A stretch of 32,734 nt of DNA from Mucilaginibacter sp. (GTDB lineage: Bacteria > Bacteroidota > Bacteroidia > Sphingobacteriales > Sphingobacteriaceae), in assembly GCA_028288285.1 (NCBI GenBank), contig JAQBNZ010000137.1, forward strand, positions 1 to 32,734, in the 5' to 3' direction. Made by a program: the position numbers and the translations under genes. Shown piece after piece: positions 16,216 to 23,863 of the stretch. The notes under the pieces are model-generated. The model searched no databases and had not been told where the DNA came from. It worked only from the letters and a program-made list of their open reading frames with translations. Each line of letters starts with the position of its first letter. The first letter of the stretch is position 1.

Positions 16216-17190
16216 ATGCCAGAATTTAAAATACAACATATCACCAAATACTCGTATGATAACTTTGTTCGCGATAGCGCCAATAATATCATACTGTTTC
16301 CTATTGTTGACATTTACCAGGACGTTATTAAGCATGACCTGGTTATAACGGGCAACCCGCAGGTGGATACTTATGTTGATTATTATGGCAACGAGGTGGG
16401 TAGCTTTACCAATACCGAACCGCATAACCAACTCATTATTAATTCGCAATTATTAGTAAATACCCATGCCCGTGCGCTGCCTGTTGATAATATGTTTGCA
16501 TCAGAGCAATGGAACGAACTGTTTAACCTTAGGTATATAGTCCCCTACATTGACTTTTTAAAACAAGAATATTTTGAAGGATTAAGCGAATTGCAGCCCG
16601 TTGTTGAGAACGAGCGCAAAACAGAAGACACGCCATATCATACCGCCCTTAAATTTTGCCAGTATGTATACAAAAATTTTGAATACATAAAAGGTGTAAC
16701 CACCGTTGAAACTACCCTTGATGAGATCTGGAAAATAAAAGCCGGTGTTTGCCAGGATTTTGCTCACCTGTTAATGGTGATGCTGCGCCTGGTGGGTATT
16801 CCGGCCCGGTATGTAAGCGGATATATTTGCCCTAACCGCGACGGCATGAGAGGTGAAGGTGCCACTCATGCATGGGCAGAAGCTTACATACCGGGGTATG
16901 GCTGGTTAGGAATAGATCCTACCAATAATTGTATTGCCAATGAAATGCACGTTAGATTAGCTGTTGGCCGCAATTTTTCTGACTGCTCACCGGTTAAGGG
17001 TGTGTACAAAGGTTCTGCAAACCATAAGCTGGAGGTATCAGTATCTGTTGGTTACGAAGACAACCACTTACCCGAAGAAAAAGATATATTTACCGCATCA
17101 ACGTTACCCAAAACCGAAACAACTGCTTCGCGAAACAGTTATGCAAGGTATATGGAGATTGTGCAGCAGCAACAACAGCAGCAGCAATAA
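16216..17190 (+). CDS. Transglutaminase-like cysteine peptidase, copy 1, with polyglutamine tail
   Basis: The 324-residue protein has the bacterial transglutaminase N-terminal beta domain (about 1-90), then the papain-like core with the full triad: Cys179 (KAGVCQDFAH), His218 (THAWAEAY) and Asp234 (GIDPTNN). In this family (COG1305) most members act as peptidases or amidases, not protein cross-linkers. It ends in eight consecutive glutamines encoded by CAG/CAA codons directly before the stop, an unusual low-complexity tail. No signal peptide, so it is cytosolic like Anbu, which follows after 20 bases. Confidence 0.9.
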   Translation: MPEFKIQHITKYSYDNFVRDSANNIILFPIVDIYQDVIKHDLVITGNPQVDTYVDYYGNEVGSFTNTEPHNQLIINSQLLVNTHARALPVDNMFASEQWNELFNLRYIVPYIDFLKQEYFEGLSELQPVVENERKTEDTPYHTALKFCQYVYKNFEYIKGVTTVETTLDEIWKIKAGVCQDFAHLLMVMLRLVGIPARYVSGYICPNRDGMRGEGATHAWAEAYIPGYGWLGIDPTNNCIANEMHVRLAVGRNFSDCSPVKGVYKGSANHKLEVSVSVGYEDNHLPEEKDIFTASTLPKTETTASRNSYARYMEIVQQQQQQQQ

Positions 17191-17210
17191 CGGTTTTTAC
17201 ACTTAAGAAA

Positions 17211-17933
17211 ATGACTTACTGTTTAGGAATTAAAGTAAAAGAGGGCTTAATAGCCATTTCTGATACCCGTGTTACTACAGGGACAGATATTGCTATAAAA
17301 AAGAAAATCAGTATCCTGCAAAAAGAAAACTCCTCTATGTTTATCATGACAAGCGGGTTGCGATCTGTAAGGGATAAGGCCATTGTTTATTTTGATGAAA
17401 TACTGGAAACATCTGAGTTTAACAAACTTTACCAGGCAGTAAACGCGTTTGGCAAGCAGGTAAGGCGTGTAGCTGAAGAGGACAGGGCAACCTTAGAAAA
17501 AGCCGGCTTTAGGTTTGACCTGAACACAATTATTGGCGGGCAGCTTAAGGACGACGAGGAGCACAAGCTATTTTTGCTTTACCCCGAAGGGAACTGGGTA
17601 GAACTGGGACTGGGTGCGCCCTTTGTAGTAATAGGCAACTCGGGGCATGGCAAGGCAATTCTTAACCGTACGCTGGAAGAGGATTCAGATATGAAACTGG
17701 CCTTAAAAGCTGGGTTCCTTTCTTTTGATTCAACACGGGTAAGCAGCAATAATGTTGATTTCCCTATTGATGTGGTACTATACAAAAAAGGCTCCTTTCA
17801 GTTAGTAGAGCAGCGTTATACACAAAGAGATATGGCAGATATATCGGCACAATGGGATAATGAACTAAAAGATGCCTTACTGAATATACCTGGCGAATGG
17901 ATGGATAAAGCATTTGACAAATTACCAAAGTGA
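17211..17933 (+). CDS. Anbu, proteasome-like Ntn-hydrolase subunit (COG3484)
   Basis: The 240-residue protein is a bacterial relative of proteasome beta subunits. The sequence MTYCLGIKVKEGLIAISDTR puts Thr directly after the initiator Met, so removal of Met exposes Thr1. Asp17 (ISDTR) and a lysine of the KKK cluster (mature residues 29-31) stand where the catalytic Asp and Lys33 are expected. The C-terminal half (GKAILNRTL, STRVSSNNVDFPIDVVLYKKG) matches Anbu. Related Anbu proteins assemble into open ring-like oligomers. Its substrate is unknown. Neighbours are two transglutaminase-like genes, 20 bases before and 4 bases after, giving tight coupling. Confidence 0.92.
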   Translation: MTYCLGIKVKEGLIAISDTRVTTGTDIAIKKKISILQKENSSMFIMTSGLRSVRDKAIVYFDEILETSEFNKLYQAVNAFGKQVRRVAEEDRATLEKAGFRFDLNTIIGGQLKDDEEHKLFLLYPEGNWVELGLGAPFVVIGNSGHGKAILNRTLEEDSDMKLALKAGFLSFDSTRVSSNNVDFPIDVVLYKKGSFQLVEQRYTQRDMADISAQWDNELKDALLNIPGEWMDKAFDKLPK

Positions 17934-17937
17934 AAGA

Positions 17938-18786
17938 ATGAAATTTAAGGTATCGGCGGAGTTAGACTATGAAGTGAAAGCGCCAAGCACGTTAATATTA
18001 AATGTACATGCACTAAGAACTGTCCACCAAACTGTACTTGCCGAAACACTAAGCATTGAGCCTTATCTTAAAGTAGAGGAACTAACCGCCGTAAACGGCG
18101 AGAACCGTTTTGTTAGATTAGACATCCCCGATACCGGTATCATCAACATAAAGTATGAAGCAATAGTTGATAATTACTATGAGGTAAAAGATCACTCCAA
18201 TGTGGAGGAGATACCCGTTAGCAAATTTGATCCTTCAGTATTAACCTACTTAAACCCCAGTCGTTATTGCCAGTCAGACAAGTTATATCGTTTGGCAAAC
18301 AACACCTTTGGCCGCATCAGCACATCATTTGAGCAGGTTTTTGCCGTTACAGACTGGATACATAAGAATGTGGAGTATTTAAGCGGCTTTACCAATTCAG
18401 AAACATCGGCTTATGATACTGTTACACAGCAAGCGGGTGTATGCCGGGATTTTGCGCATTTGGGTATTGCCCTTTGCCGTGCACTTACCATACCCGCACG
18501 GTATTTTACCGGGTATGCTTACCAATTAAACCCGCCCGATTTTCATGCTTGTTTTGAAGCGTACTTAGGCGGCGATTGGGTTTTGTTTGATGCCACCAGG
18601 CTTATTCCACTAAACGGATTGGTTAAAATAGCTACCGGCCGAGATGCTGCCGATGCTGCAATAGCCAGTATTTTTGGCGATGTGTTTTGTACCAACGTTA
18701 AAGCAGCCTGTGAGTTTGTTGATGATAAACCCTTTAAACCAATTTACTATACCCGATCAATATTTGATGGGGTAACTTATTTGTAG
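17938..18786 (+). CDS. Transglutaminase-like cysteine peptidase, copy 2
   Basis: Starting at MKFKVSAEL, the 282-residue protein has an N-terminal beta-rich domain and a transglutaminase core with Cys169 (QAGVCRDFAH), His203 (DFHACFEAY) and Asp218 (LFDATR). It differs from copy 1 by a shorter core around the histidine, no polyglutamine tail and a C-terminus ending RSIFDGVTYL, so it is a distinct paralogue. The ATG follows the Anbu stop by 4 bases; the upstream TTG frame overlaps Anbu and was rejected. It is predicted to act with Anbu and the ATP-grasp enzyme. Confidence 0.9.
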   Translation: MKFKVSAELDYEVKAPSTLILNVHALRTVHQTVLAETLSIEPYLKVEELTAVNGENRFVRLDIPDTGIINIKYEAIVDNYYEVKDHSNVEEIPVSKFDPSVLTYLNPSRYCQSDKLYRLANNTFGRISTSFEQVFAVTDWIHKNVEYLSGFTNSETSAYDTVTQQAGVCRDFAHLGIALCRALTIPARYFTGYAYQLNPPDFHACFEAYLGGDWVLFDATRLIPLNGLVKIATGRDAADAAIASIFGDVFCTNVKAACEFVDDKPFKPIYYTRSIFDGVTYL

Positions 18787-18802
18787 ACAGCAAAGGCCTC
18801 TC

Positions 18803-19294
18803 ATGCAACCCAGAATTGAAAATCTTCCAGAAAAGAAATTAATAGGCCAGCACCTTTGCATGTCATTCCTGAATAACCGTACAAAAGAATTGTGGCAAAA
18901 CTTTATGCCCCGCCGAGATGAAATAAAAAACAACATCGGCACCGACCGATATTCTGCCGAAGTTTACCCGCCGCAATTCTTTACCAACTACGATCCTGCA
19001 AACGAGTTTGAAAAATGGGCGGCAATTGAGGTGACAGATATTACCAACATTCCTGTAGGAATGAAAAGCTTAATTTTTCCAAAGGGATTATACGCGGTGT
19101 TTGTACATAAAGGCCCGGCGAGCGAAGGGGCAAAAACTTACAGCTATATCTTCACCAGCTGGTTGCCACAATCCTCGGAATATTTGTTGGATAACAGACC
19201 GCACTTTGCCGTTATGGGCGAAAGATATAAACCGAACGAGGCAGAATCGAAAGAGGAGATCTGGATTCCAGTTAAACTCAAAACAAACGAGTGA
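18803..19294 (+). CDS. GyrI-like / AraC-type effector-binding domain protein
   Basis: The 163-residue protein consists of a GyrI-like (SHS2-type) small-molecule-binding domain: an opening strand RIENLPEKKLIGQHL, LWQNFMPRRDEI, FEKWAAIEVTDITNIPVGMKSLIFPKGLYAVFVHKGP and a closing EEIWIPVKL. No DNA-binding domain is attached. Stand-alone GyrI-like proteins can bind or hydrolyse small compounds. It follows the second transglutaminase gene by 16 bases and may sense or process the operon product, but such proteins are common and the link is inference. The 3' end lies 3 bases from the convergent glycosyltransferase gene. Confidence 0.85.
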   Translation: MQPRIENLPEKKLIGQHLCMSFLNNRTKELWQNFMPRRDEIKNNIGTDRYSAEVYPPQFFTNYDPANEFEKWAAIEVTDITNIPVGMKSLIFPKGLYAVFVHKGPASEGAKTYSYIFTSWLPQSSEYLLDNRPHFAVMGERYKPNEAESKEEIWIPVKLKTNE

Positions 19295-19297
19295 TAA

Positions 19298-20515
19298 CTA
19301 CAATGCAGAAATTTTATCCGGATACAATTCTCGTTCCACCTGCTCAATGGCTGAAGACAATTCTTCGGCCCGTTTCACCCAGGTGTTTCCTTCGGCTACC
19401 TTAATGCGGGCTTGCTGCTTTTCGGGCGAATTACTACTTATTTCGGTAATAACATTTTCTAAAAAAGCTTCCTTATTATCAGCTATTTTAATTATTGCTT
19501 CAAAATCTGTCATATCACCAAACCTGGTGCTAATTACAGGCAACCCTCCAGCCAGATATTCGTTTATCTTCATTGGGTATATACCACTTGTTAATTCATC
19601 ATTCACATACGGAATTATAGCCACTGAAAAGGTTTTGAGATGCAAAGGCAGCTCTTCGGGTTTTTTGGGCCCAACAAATGTAACGTTTGGATAACTCTTT
19701 AATAGTTTTGCGCGTTCTTTATTCAGTGTACGGCCAACAAATACAAATTCGGCATTTGGTAAGCTCTCTATTAGGTAAGTAACCACATCATAATTCATCC
19801 GGTCATCTATAGTACCTACAAAACCAACAACCTGCTTGTCTGTATTTATATCCTTATTTAATCCTTGCTTAAAAAGCTCGGCCTTAACAGCATTTTTTAC
19901 AATAAAACATCTTTTAGCATAATGATTTTTGCTATCATATAACCCTTTTGAGGTTACAATAACTGCATCAGCAATAGCTAAAAACGCCTTCTCCATGCGC
20001 TCACCATGCTTTCTTAGCCAAATGGCTGCCCCTTTAATTTCATCATAGCAATGGTATATTAATGATCGTTCACCAAACTTATGGCCATTTATTACACCCA
20101 TTGCCGGGTTAAATGAAGTGAAATTAATAAGCTCATGGTTCATGTTCAGTTGTCGCAAAGTTCTTTTTATTGCCTTACGCAACAACCAGGCATTATATCT
20201 TAACATTATATTATAAACAAATCCGCTGGGTAAAAAACTTACCGGGAAAGCCAAAGGGGGGGTTAATAAGTAAACAATACCGCCATTATCAGTAGGTATC
20301 TCTTTAAGGTTTGATTTTAAACCAAATACTTGTTTAAAATCTACCGCGGCTTTATTTTTTACACCCAGTAAAGCATCTTTGTAAGTGTTTGCATTATCAA
20401 CAAATAGTATCTTATTAGTAACAGAAAACACTTTCATTAATTCAACTACAGACTTAATGTAGTTGCCATGCCACTCAGTGCCGCTAATGCACAATATATT
20501 CCTATTGTTTAACAT
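19298..20515 (-). CDS. Glycosyltransferase (GT-B, group-1 type)
   Basis: The 405-residue cytosolic protein starts at MLNNRNILCISGTEWHG. The C-terminal Rossmann domain shows VVGFVGTIDDRMNYD, the phosphate-binding area FVGRTLNKERAK, and the donor-binding block PMKINEYLAGGLPVIST (E-x7-type region). It resembles GT4/TuaH-like enzymes that build cell-surface polysaccharides. No signal peptide. The longer frame to 20575 begins with sequence unlike the family. It is a single gene on its strand, divergent from the methyltransferase gene. Confidence 0.85.
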   Translation of the reverse strand: MLNNRNILCISGTEWHGNYIKSVVELMKVFSVTNKILFVDNANTYKDALLGVKNKAAVDFKQVFGLKSNLKEIPTDNGGIVYLLTPPLAFPVSFLPSGFVYNIMLRYNAWLLRKAIKRTLRQLNMNHELINFTSFNPAMGVINGHKFGERSLIYHCYDEIKGAAIWLRKHGERMEKAFLAIADAVIVTSKGLYDSKNHYAKRCFIVKNAVKAELFKQGLNKDINTDKQVVGFVGTIDDRMNYDVVTYLIESLPNAEFVFVGRTLNKERAKLLKSYPNVTFVGPKKPEELPLHLKTFSVAIIPYVNDELTSGIYPMKINEYLAGGLPVISTRFGDMTDFEAIIKIADNKEAFLENVITEISSNSPEKQQARIKVAEGNTWVKRAEELSSAIEQVERELYPDKISAL

Positions 20516-20922
20516 AATGAGTTGTTTGCATTTATTATAAACATAACCGTACCTGGTGCCCGCAGTATACGTCACTAATATAGCTCATTGCCTGAAAAGT
20601 ATGGAATGACGAGCCTGTTGGCAGCCGTAAAGTTGAAATAACTATGTAAAAAAGTACAAAATTTATTGAATTGAATAGCATAAATCAAAAAAGGATAATA
20701 CATTAATAGATAATATATTACCTACAAAAAACATTAAGTTTAAACTGCTGAAAACCTATTGCAAGATAGCAATTACAACCATTAATTATTTTATATCCTA
20801 TCAGTACTTTATAAAACATGTTTCCATTTATAAATTAATGCCCTTCAAACTTTAAACTTAGTTATACTTTGTTTAATTTTAACGGCAATCAATACCCTTT
20901 TAATTTAAAAATCCATTATATA
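20516..20922. other. Divergent AT-rich spacer
   Basis: 407 bases between the glycosyltransferase (minus) and methyltransferase (plus) genes. It must hold both promoters. TATACTTTG at 20863-20871 is close to, but not an exact match for, the plus-strand -7 consensus. No ORF with coding character, RNA gene or repeat was seen. Confidence 0.4.
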
Positions 20923-21570
20923 ATGTCTGAAAATAAACTATATGTCCATTACGGTTGTGGACAAGCAGCACCTCCTGAATGGAAAAACTTTGATGTATCG
21001 CCTACTCTTGTAATTCAAAACACTCCTGTAATTGGTTTCTTACTCAAAAAAAGCATGGGGCAGGTGTTTGATAAAAACGTAAAGTATGGTGATATTACAA
21101 AAGGACTGCCGGGCATTAAAGACAATTCTGCAGATGGTGTTTATTGCTCACATGTATTAGAGCATATGTCTCTTGAGCATTTCAGGATAGCATTACGTAA
21201 CACCTACAAAATGCTTAAACCTGGTGGTATATTCAGAATTATAATGCCTGATCTGGAAACTTTGGTTCGTGACTATATTACTGATAAAGATGAAAAACGC
21301 GACCCTGAAGCATCCATAAGGCTTATAAAAAGAATGATGATGGGTGTTGAGGTTAGGCCGCGTAGCTTTAAGGCAGTAACAAAACATCTATTTGGTTACC
21401 TGGAGCATTTATGGCTTTGGGATTGGGAATCAACCGAAAAAGAATTGCGCGATGCAGGGTTTACCAACATTCGCAGGTGCGAGTTCAATGATTCTGCCGA
21501 GCCAATGTTTAAACTGGTTGAAAGCGAAAAGCGCTGGCACCTTGTTGTAAAATTTGAAGCTACTAAGTAA
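20923..21570 (+). CDS. Class I SAM methyltransferase (COG4627-like)
   Basis: Starting at MSENKLYVHYGCG, the 215-residue protein carries a compact AdoMet fold: glycine-rich HYGCG, DITKGLPGIKDNSADGVYCSHVLEHM (motif II and post-motif) and LKPGGIFRIIMPDLE. Its C-terminal part contains GYLEHLWLWDWES, and the motif set resembles small predicted methyltransferases of polysaccharide loci. The neighbouring glycosyltransferase supports a glycan role, but they are divergent and not co-transcribed. The upstream TTG frame was not accepted. Confidence 0.85.
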   Translation: MSENKLYVHYGCGQAAPPEWKNFDVSPTLVIQNTPVIGFLLKKSMGQVFDKNVKYGDITKGLPGIKDNSADGVYCSHVLEHMSLEHFRIALRNTYKMLKPGGIFRIIMPDLETLVRDYITDKDEKRDPEASIRLIKRMMMGVEVRPRSFKAVTKHLFGYLEHLWLWDWESTEKELRDAGFTNIRRCEFNDSAEPMFKLVESEKRWHLVVKFEATK

Positions 21571-21718
21571 TTCCCTGATCACAAACCTAAACCCTGCAAA
21601 AAGCAGTATTTGCTAATTATTAAATAAATTATAAATCGCCGCACATTGTTGCTAATATTACCGTTACTGTAAAACAGTTTATAAAACGCTGCTGTAGTAA
21701 TTTAATAACGCATACCAT

Positions 21719-22510
21719 ATGAAACAGTACGGGCTTATCGGCTATCCGCTTTCGCACTCATTTTCAAAGAAGTATTTTACCGAAAAGTTTGTAACCGAAA
21801 AAATCACCGACTCCTTCTATGAATTATATTCGCTGGAAAATATTGACGACCTGCCGGTACTGCTGCGTGCCAACCCAAACCTTTGTGGTTTAAATGTTAC
21901 AATTCCGCATAAAGTAAATGTTTTACAATATCTGGATTGGATTGAGAATAATGCCAAGAATGCCGGAGCAGTTAACTGTATAAAAGTAATTTCAGAAAGC
22001 CCTGTATCAGCGGCATTCTCTGGCGAGGTTGGTATTAAGGGGCATGACTTTAGGCTGGAAGGATACAATACAGATATAAATGGCTTTGATGGATCAATTA
22101 GTCCGCTCTTAACCAGCGACCATGATAAGGCGTTGATACTGGGCGATGGCGGAGCAGCAAAGGCAGTTAAATGTGTGCTGGAAAACAAAGGCATTAGTTA
22201 TATATGCGTTACCCGTAAACCCAAACCAGGCAATTTGTTATTTACAGACCTGACCGATAAACACATTGCCGATTACAAACTGATTATAAATACAACGCCT
22301 ATTGGTACATATCCAAATGTGGATGAGTGCCCGTCAATACCGTATGAGGCTATAACCAGCAGCCATTTATTGTTCGACTTAATATATAACCCTCCGCTAA
22401 CCTTATTTTTACAAAAAGGCGCAGAGCGCAGGGCCACTACTAAAAATGGATATGAAATGTTAGTTTTACAGGCTGAAAAAGCCTGGGAAATATGGAACTC
22501 AATAGAATAA
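21719..22510 (+). CDS. aroE: Shikimate dehydrogenase
   Basis: AroE reduces 3-dehydroshikimate to shikimate with NADPH in aromatic amino acid and chorismate synthesis. The 263-residue protein has the substrate-binding start GLIGYPLSHSFS (6-15), catalytic Lys65 (NVTIPHK), Asp119 (YNTDINGF) and the nucleotide motif GDGGAAKAV (142-150). A stretch of about 20 residues before the NTD motif (SESPVSAAFSGEVGIKGHD) is longer than in textbook AroE, perhaps a lineage trait. The 3' end overlaps gldD by 19 bases, so the two are translationally coupled. Confidence 0.95.
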   Translation: MKQYGLIGYPLSHSFSKKYFTEKFVTEKITDSFYELYSLENIDDLPVLLRANPNLCGLNVTIPHKVNVLQYLDWIENNAKNAGAVNCIKVISESPVSAAFSGEVGIKGHDFRLEGYNTDINGFDGSISPLLTSDHDKALILGDGGAAKAVKCVLENKGISYICVTRKPKPGNLLFTDLTDKHIADYKLIINTTPIGTYPNVDECPSIPYEAITSSHLLFDLIYNPPLTLFLQKGAERRATTKNGYEMLVLQAEKAWEIWNSIE

Positions 22511-23091
22511 CAGTTGTGAAAGTTTTAGCCGTTTTAATAACAGTACTATTTGTTACCGCATGTGGTGGTAACCCAGACTATTCCCCTAAGCCGCGTGGCT
22601 TTTATCGGATAGTTTTCCCTGAAAAGGCCTACCAGCCTTACACGGAAGGCTGTCCTTTTACATTTGAGTATCCTAAATATGCGCACTTTGAGCCAGACAG
22701 GTCTGCAAAGGCAAAACCGTGCTGGGTAAATTTGCAATATCCTCAATTTAATGCAACACTGCATTTAACTTATGAACCCATCTTATCAAAGAAAGAATTT
22801 AATGAGCTGATTGAGGATGCCCACAAATTGAGCTTTAAGCATACGGTTAAAGCAACATCAATAGATGAAGGCGTTATTACTTATCCGGATAGGAACGTTT
22901 ACGGTATTTATTATACTATTGATGGCAATGCTGCTTCATGGGCACAATTTTATTTAACAGATAGCACCCGCCATTATCTGCGTGGCGCCCTGTATTTTAA
23001 CTCTGAGCCTCGTCTCGACTCCATCCAACCGGTACTTACCTTCCTTAAAAAAGATGTTGATGTGTTGATAAAAACATTAAGGTGGAAGTAA
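22492..23091 (+). CDS. gldD: Gliding motility lipoprotein GldD
   Basis: The 199-residue lipoprotein has a signal peptide with lipobox at Cys24 (VTAC-GG). The GldD signature PDYSPKPRGFYRIVFPEKAYQ follows, then paired conserved cysteines in CPFTFEYPKY and KPCWVNLQYP, and a C-terminus LRGALYFNSEPRLDSIQPVL. In Bacteroidota, Gld proteins serve gliding and the type IX secretion system; GldD is needed for gliding in Flavobacterium, with a less clear role elsewhere. It overlaps aroE at the 5' end and probably shares its transcript. Confidence 0.93.
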   Translation: MELNRITVVKVLAVLITVLFVTACGGNPDYSPKPRGFYRIVFPEKAYQPYTEGCPFTFEYPKYAHFEPDRSAKAKPCWVNLQYPQFNATLHLTYEPILSKKEFNELIEDAHKLSFKHTVKATSIDEGVITYPDRNVYGIYYTIDGNAASWAQFYLTDSTRHYLRGALYFNSEPRLDSIQPVLTFLKKDVDVLIKTLRWK

Positions 23092-23099
23092 TGCTAAGA

Positions 23100-23173
23100 G
23101 CAGAAAGTTAAAAGCTCAAAGCTATATATCGCAAACAAAAAATGCTTTCGGCTTTCAGCTTTTTGCTTTCAGC
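23100..23173. repeat. Purine/pyrimidine-asymmetric inverted repeat between gldD and the MBL gene
   Basis: Arms of 23 bases (23100-23122 and 23151-23173) match at 19 of 23 positions. The left arm is A/G-rich with AAAG/GCT units and the right arm C/T-rich with GCTTT units. It starts 9 bases after the gldD stop and ends just before the promoter of the next gene. It may act as a terminator or a dispersed repeat. Confidence 0.7.
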
Positions 23174-23190
23174 CTAATACCCTACTTTTG
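23163..23190 (+). promoter_or_regulatory. Promoter of the MBL-fold hydrolase gene, near-leaderless
   Basis: TTG (23163-23165), 17 bases, TACTTTTG (23183-23190) matches the Bacteroidota consensus. The ATG follows only 5 bases later at 23196, so the transcript should begin at or next to the start codon. Confidence 0.65.
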
Positions 23191-23195
23191 CACCC

Positions 23196-23831
23196 ATGGC
23201 CAGTATTCAATCATTTGTAAATAACCCATACCAGGAGAACACCTACATTTTGTATGATGATAGTTTAGAGTGCGTAATTATTGACCCCGGCATGTACACC
23301 GCTACCGAACAAAATACGGTAGTAAATTTCATTAAGACCAATAATCTTAAGCCTGTTTTACTCCTTAACACCCATTGCCATGTTGACCACGTGCTGGGCA
23401 ACAAGTTTGTTTTTGACCAGTACGGCTTAAAACCAAAGTTCCACATTGGCGAAAGTGAGGTATTAGAAGCCGTTATTGCTTATGCGCCGGCAATGGGCTT
23501 TAGATATGAGCCTTCGCCGCTGCCAGATGAGTACTTGCCTGAAACCGGCACCATTAGCTTTGGGAATACGGAGTTACAATTAATATTTGCACCGGGGCAT
23601 TCGCCTGCGCACTTATGCTTTTATGATAAGGATGCCAACTTGCTTGTTGGCGGTGATGTATTATTCAGGAGCAGCATTGGCCGCACTGATTTGCCGGGAG
23701 GCAACTACAACTTGCTGATACAGAACATTAAAGAAAAACTTTTTTTGCTACCTGATGATTGTACAGTATATCCCGGTCACGGCCCCGAAACAACCATCGG
23801 TTATGAAAAACAACATAATCCGTATTTATAA
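23196..23831 (+). CDS. MBL-fold hydrolase (glyoxalase II-like)
   Basis: The 211-residue protein has the metal-binding set His60, His62, Asp64 and His65 (THCHVDH), His135 (PGHSPAH), Asp154 (GGDVLF) and His195 (YPGHGPETT). These bind two metal ions and activate water. The spacing and the TIGYEKQHNPYL ending match the YcbL-like/GloB-like group of hydroxyacylglutathione-hydrolase relatives; the thioester substrate is unknown. Complete length for the class. It is followed after 32 bases by the permease gene. Confidence 0.92.
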   Translation: MASIQSFVNNPYQENTYILYDDSLECVIIDPGMYTATEQNTVVNFIKTNNLKPVLLLNTHCHVDHVLGNKFVFDQYGLKPKFHIGESEVLEAVIAYAPAMGFRYEPSPLPDEYLPETGTISFGNTELQLIFAPGHSPAHLCFYDKDANLLVGGDVLFRSSIGRTDLPGGNYNLLIQNIKEKLFLLPDDCTVYPGHGPETTIGYEKQHNPYL

Positions 23832-23863
23832 GTTATAAACGCATCCGTTAACAATAACCCTGG

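Noticed and set aside
17914..17937. TTG start of transglutaminase copy 2 inside Anbu
   Set aside because: The ATG at 17938, four bases after the Anbu stop, gives the normal family start; the longer start adds unrelated residues from the overlapping frame.
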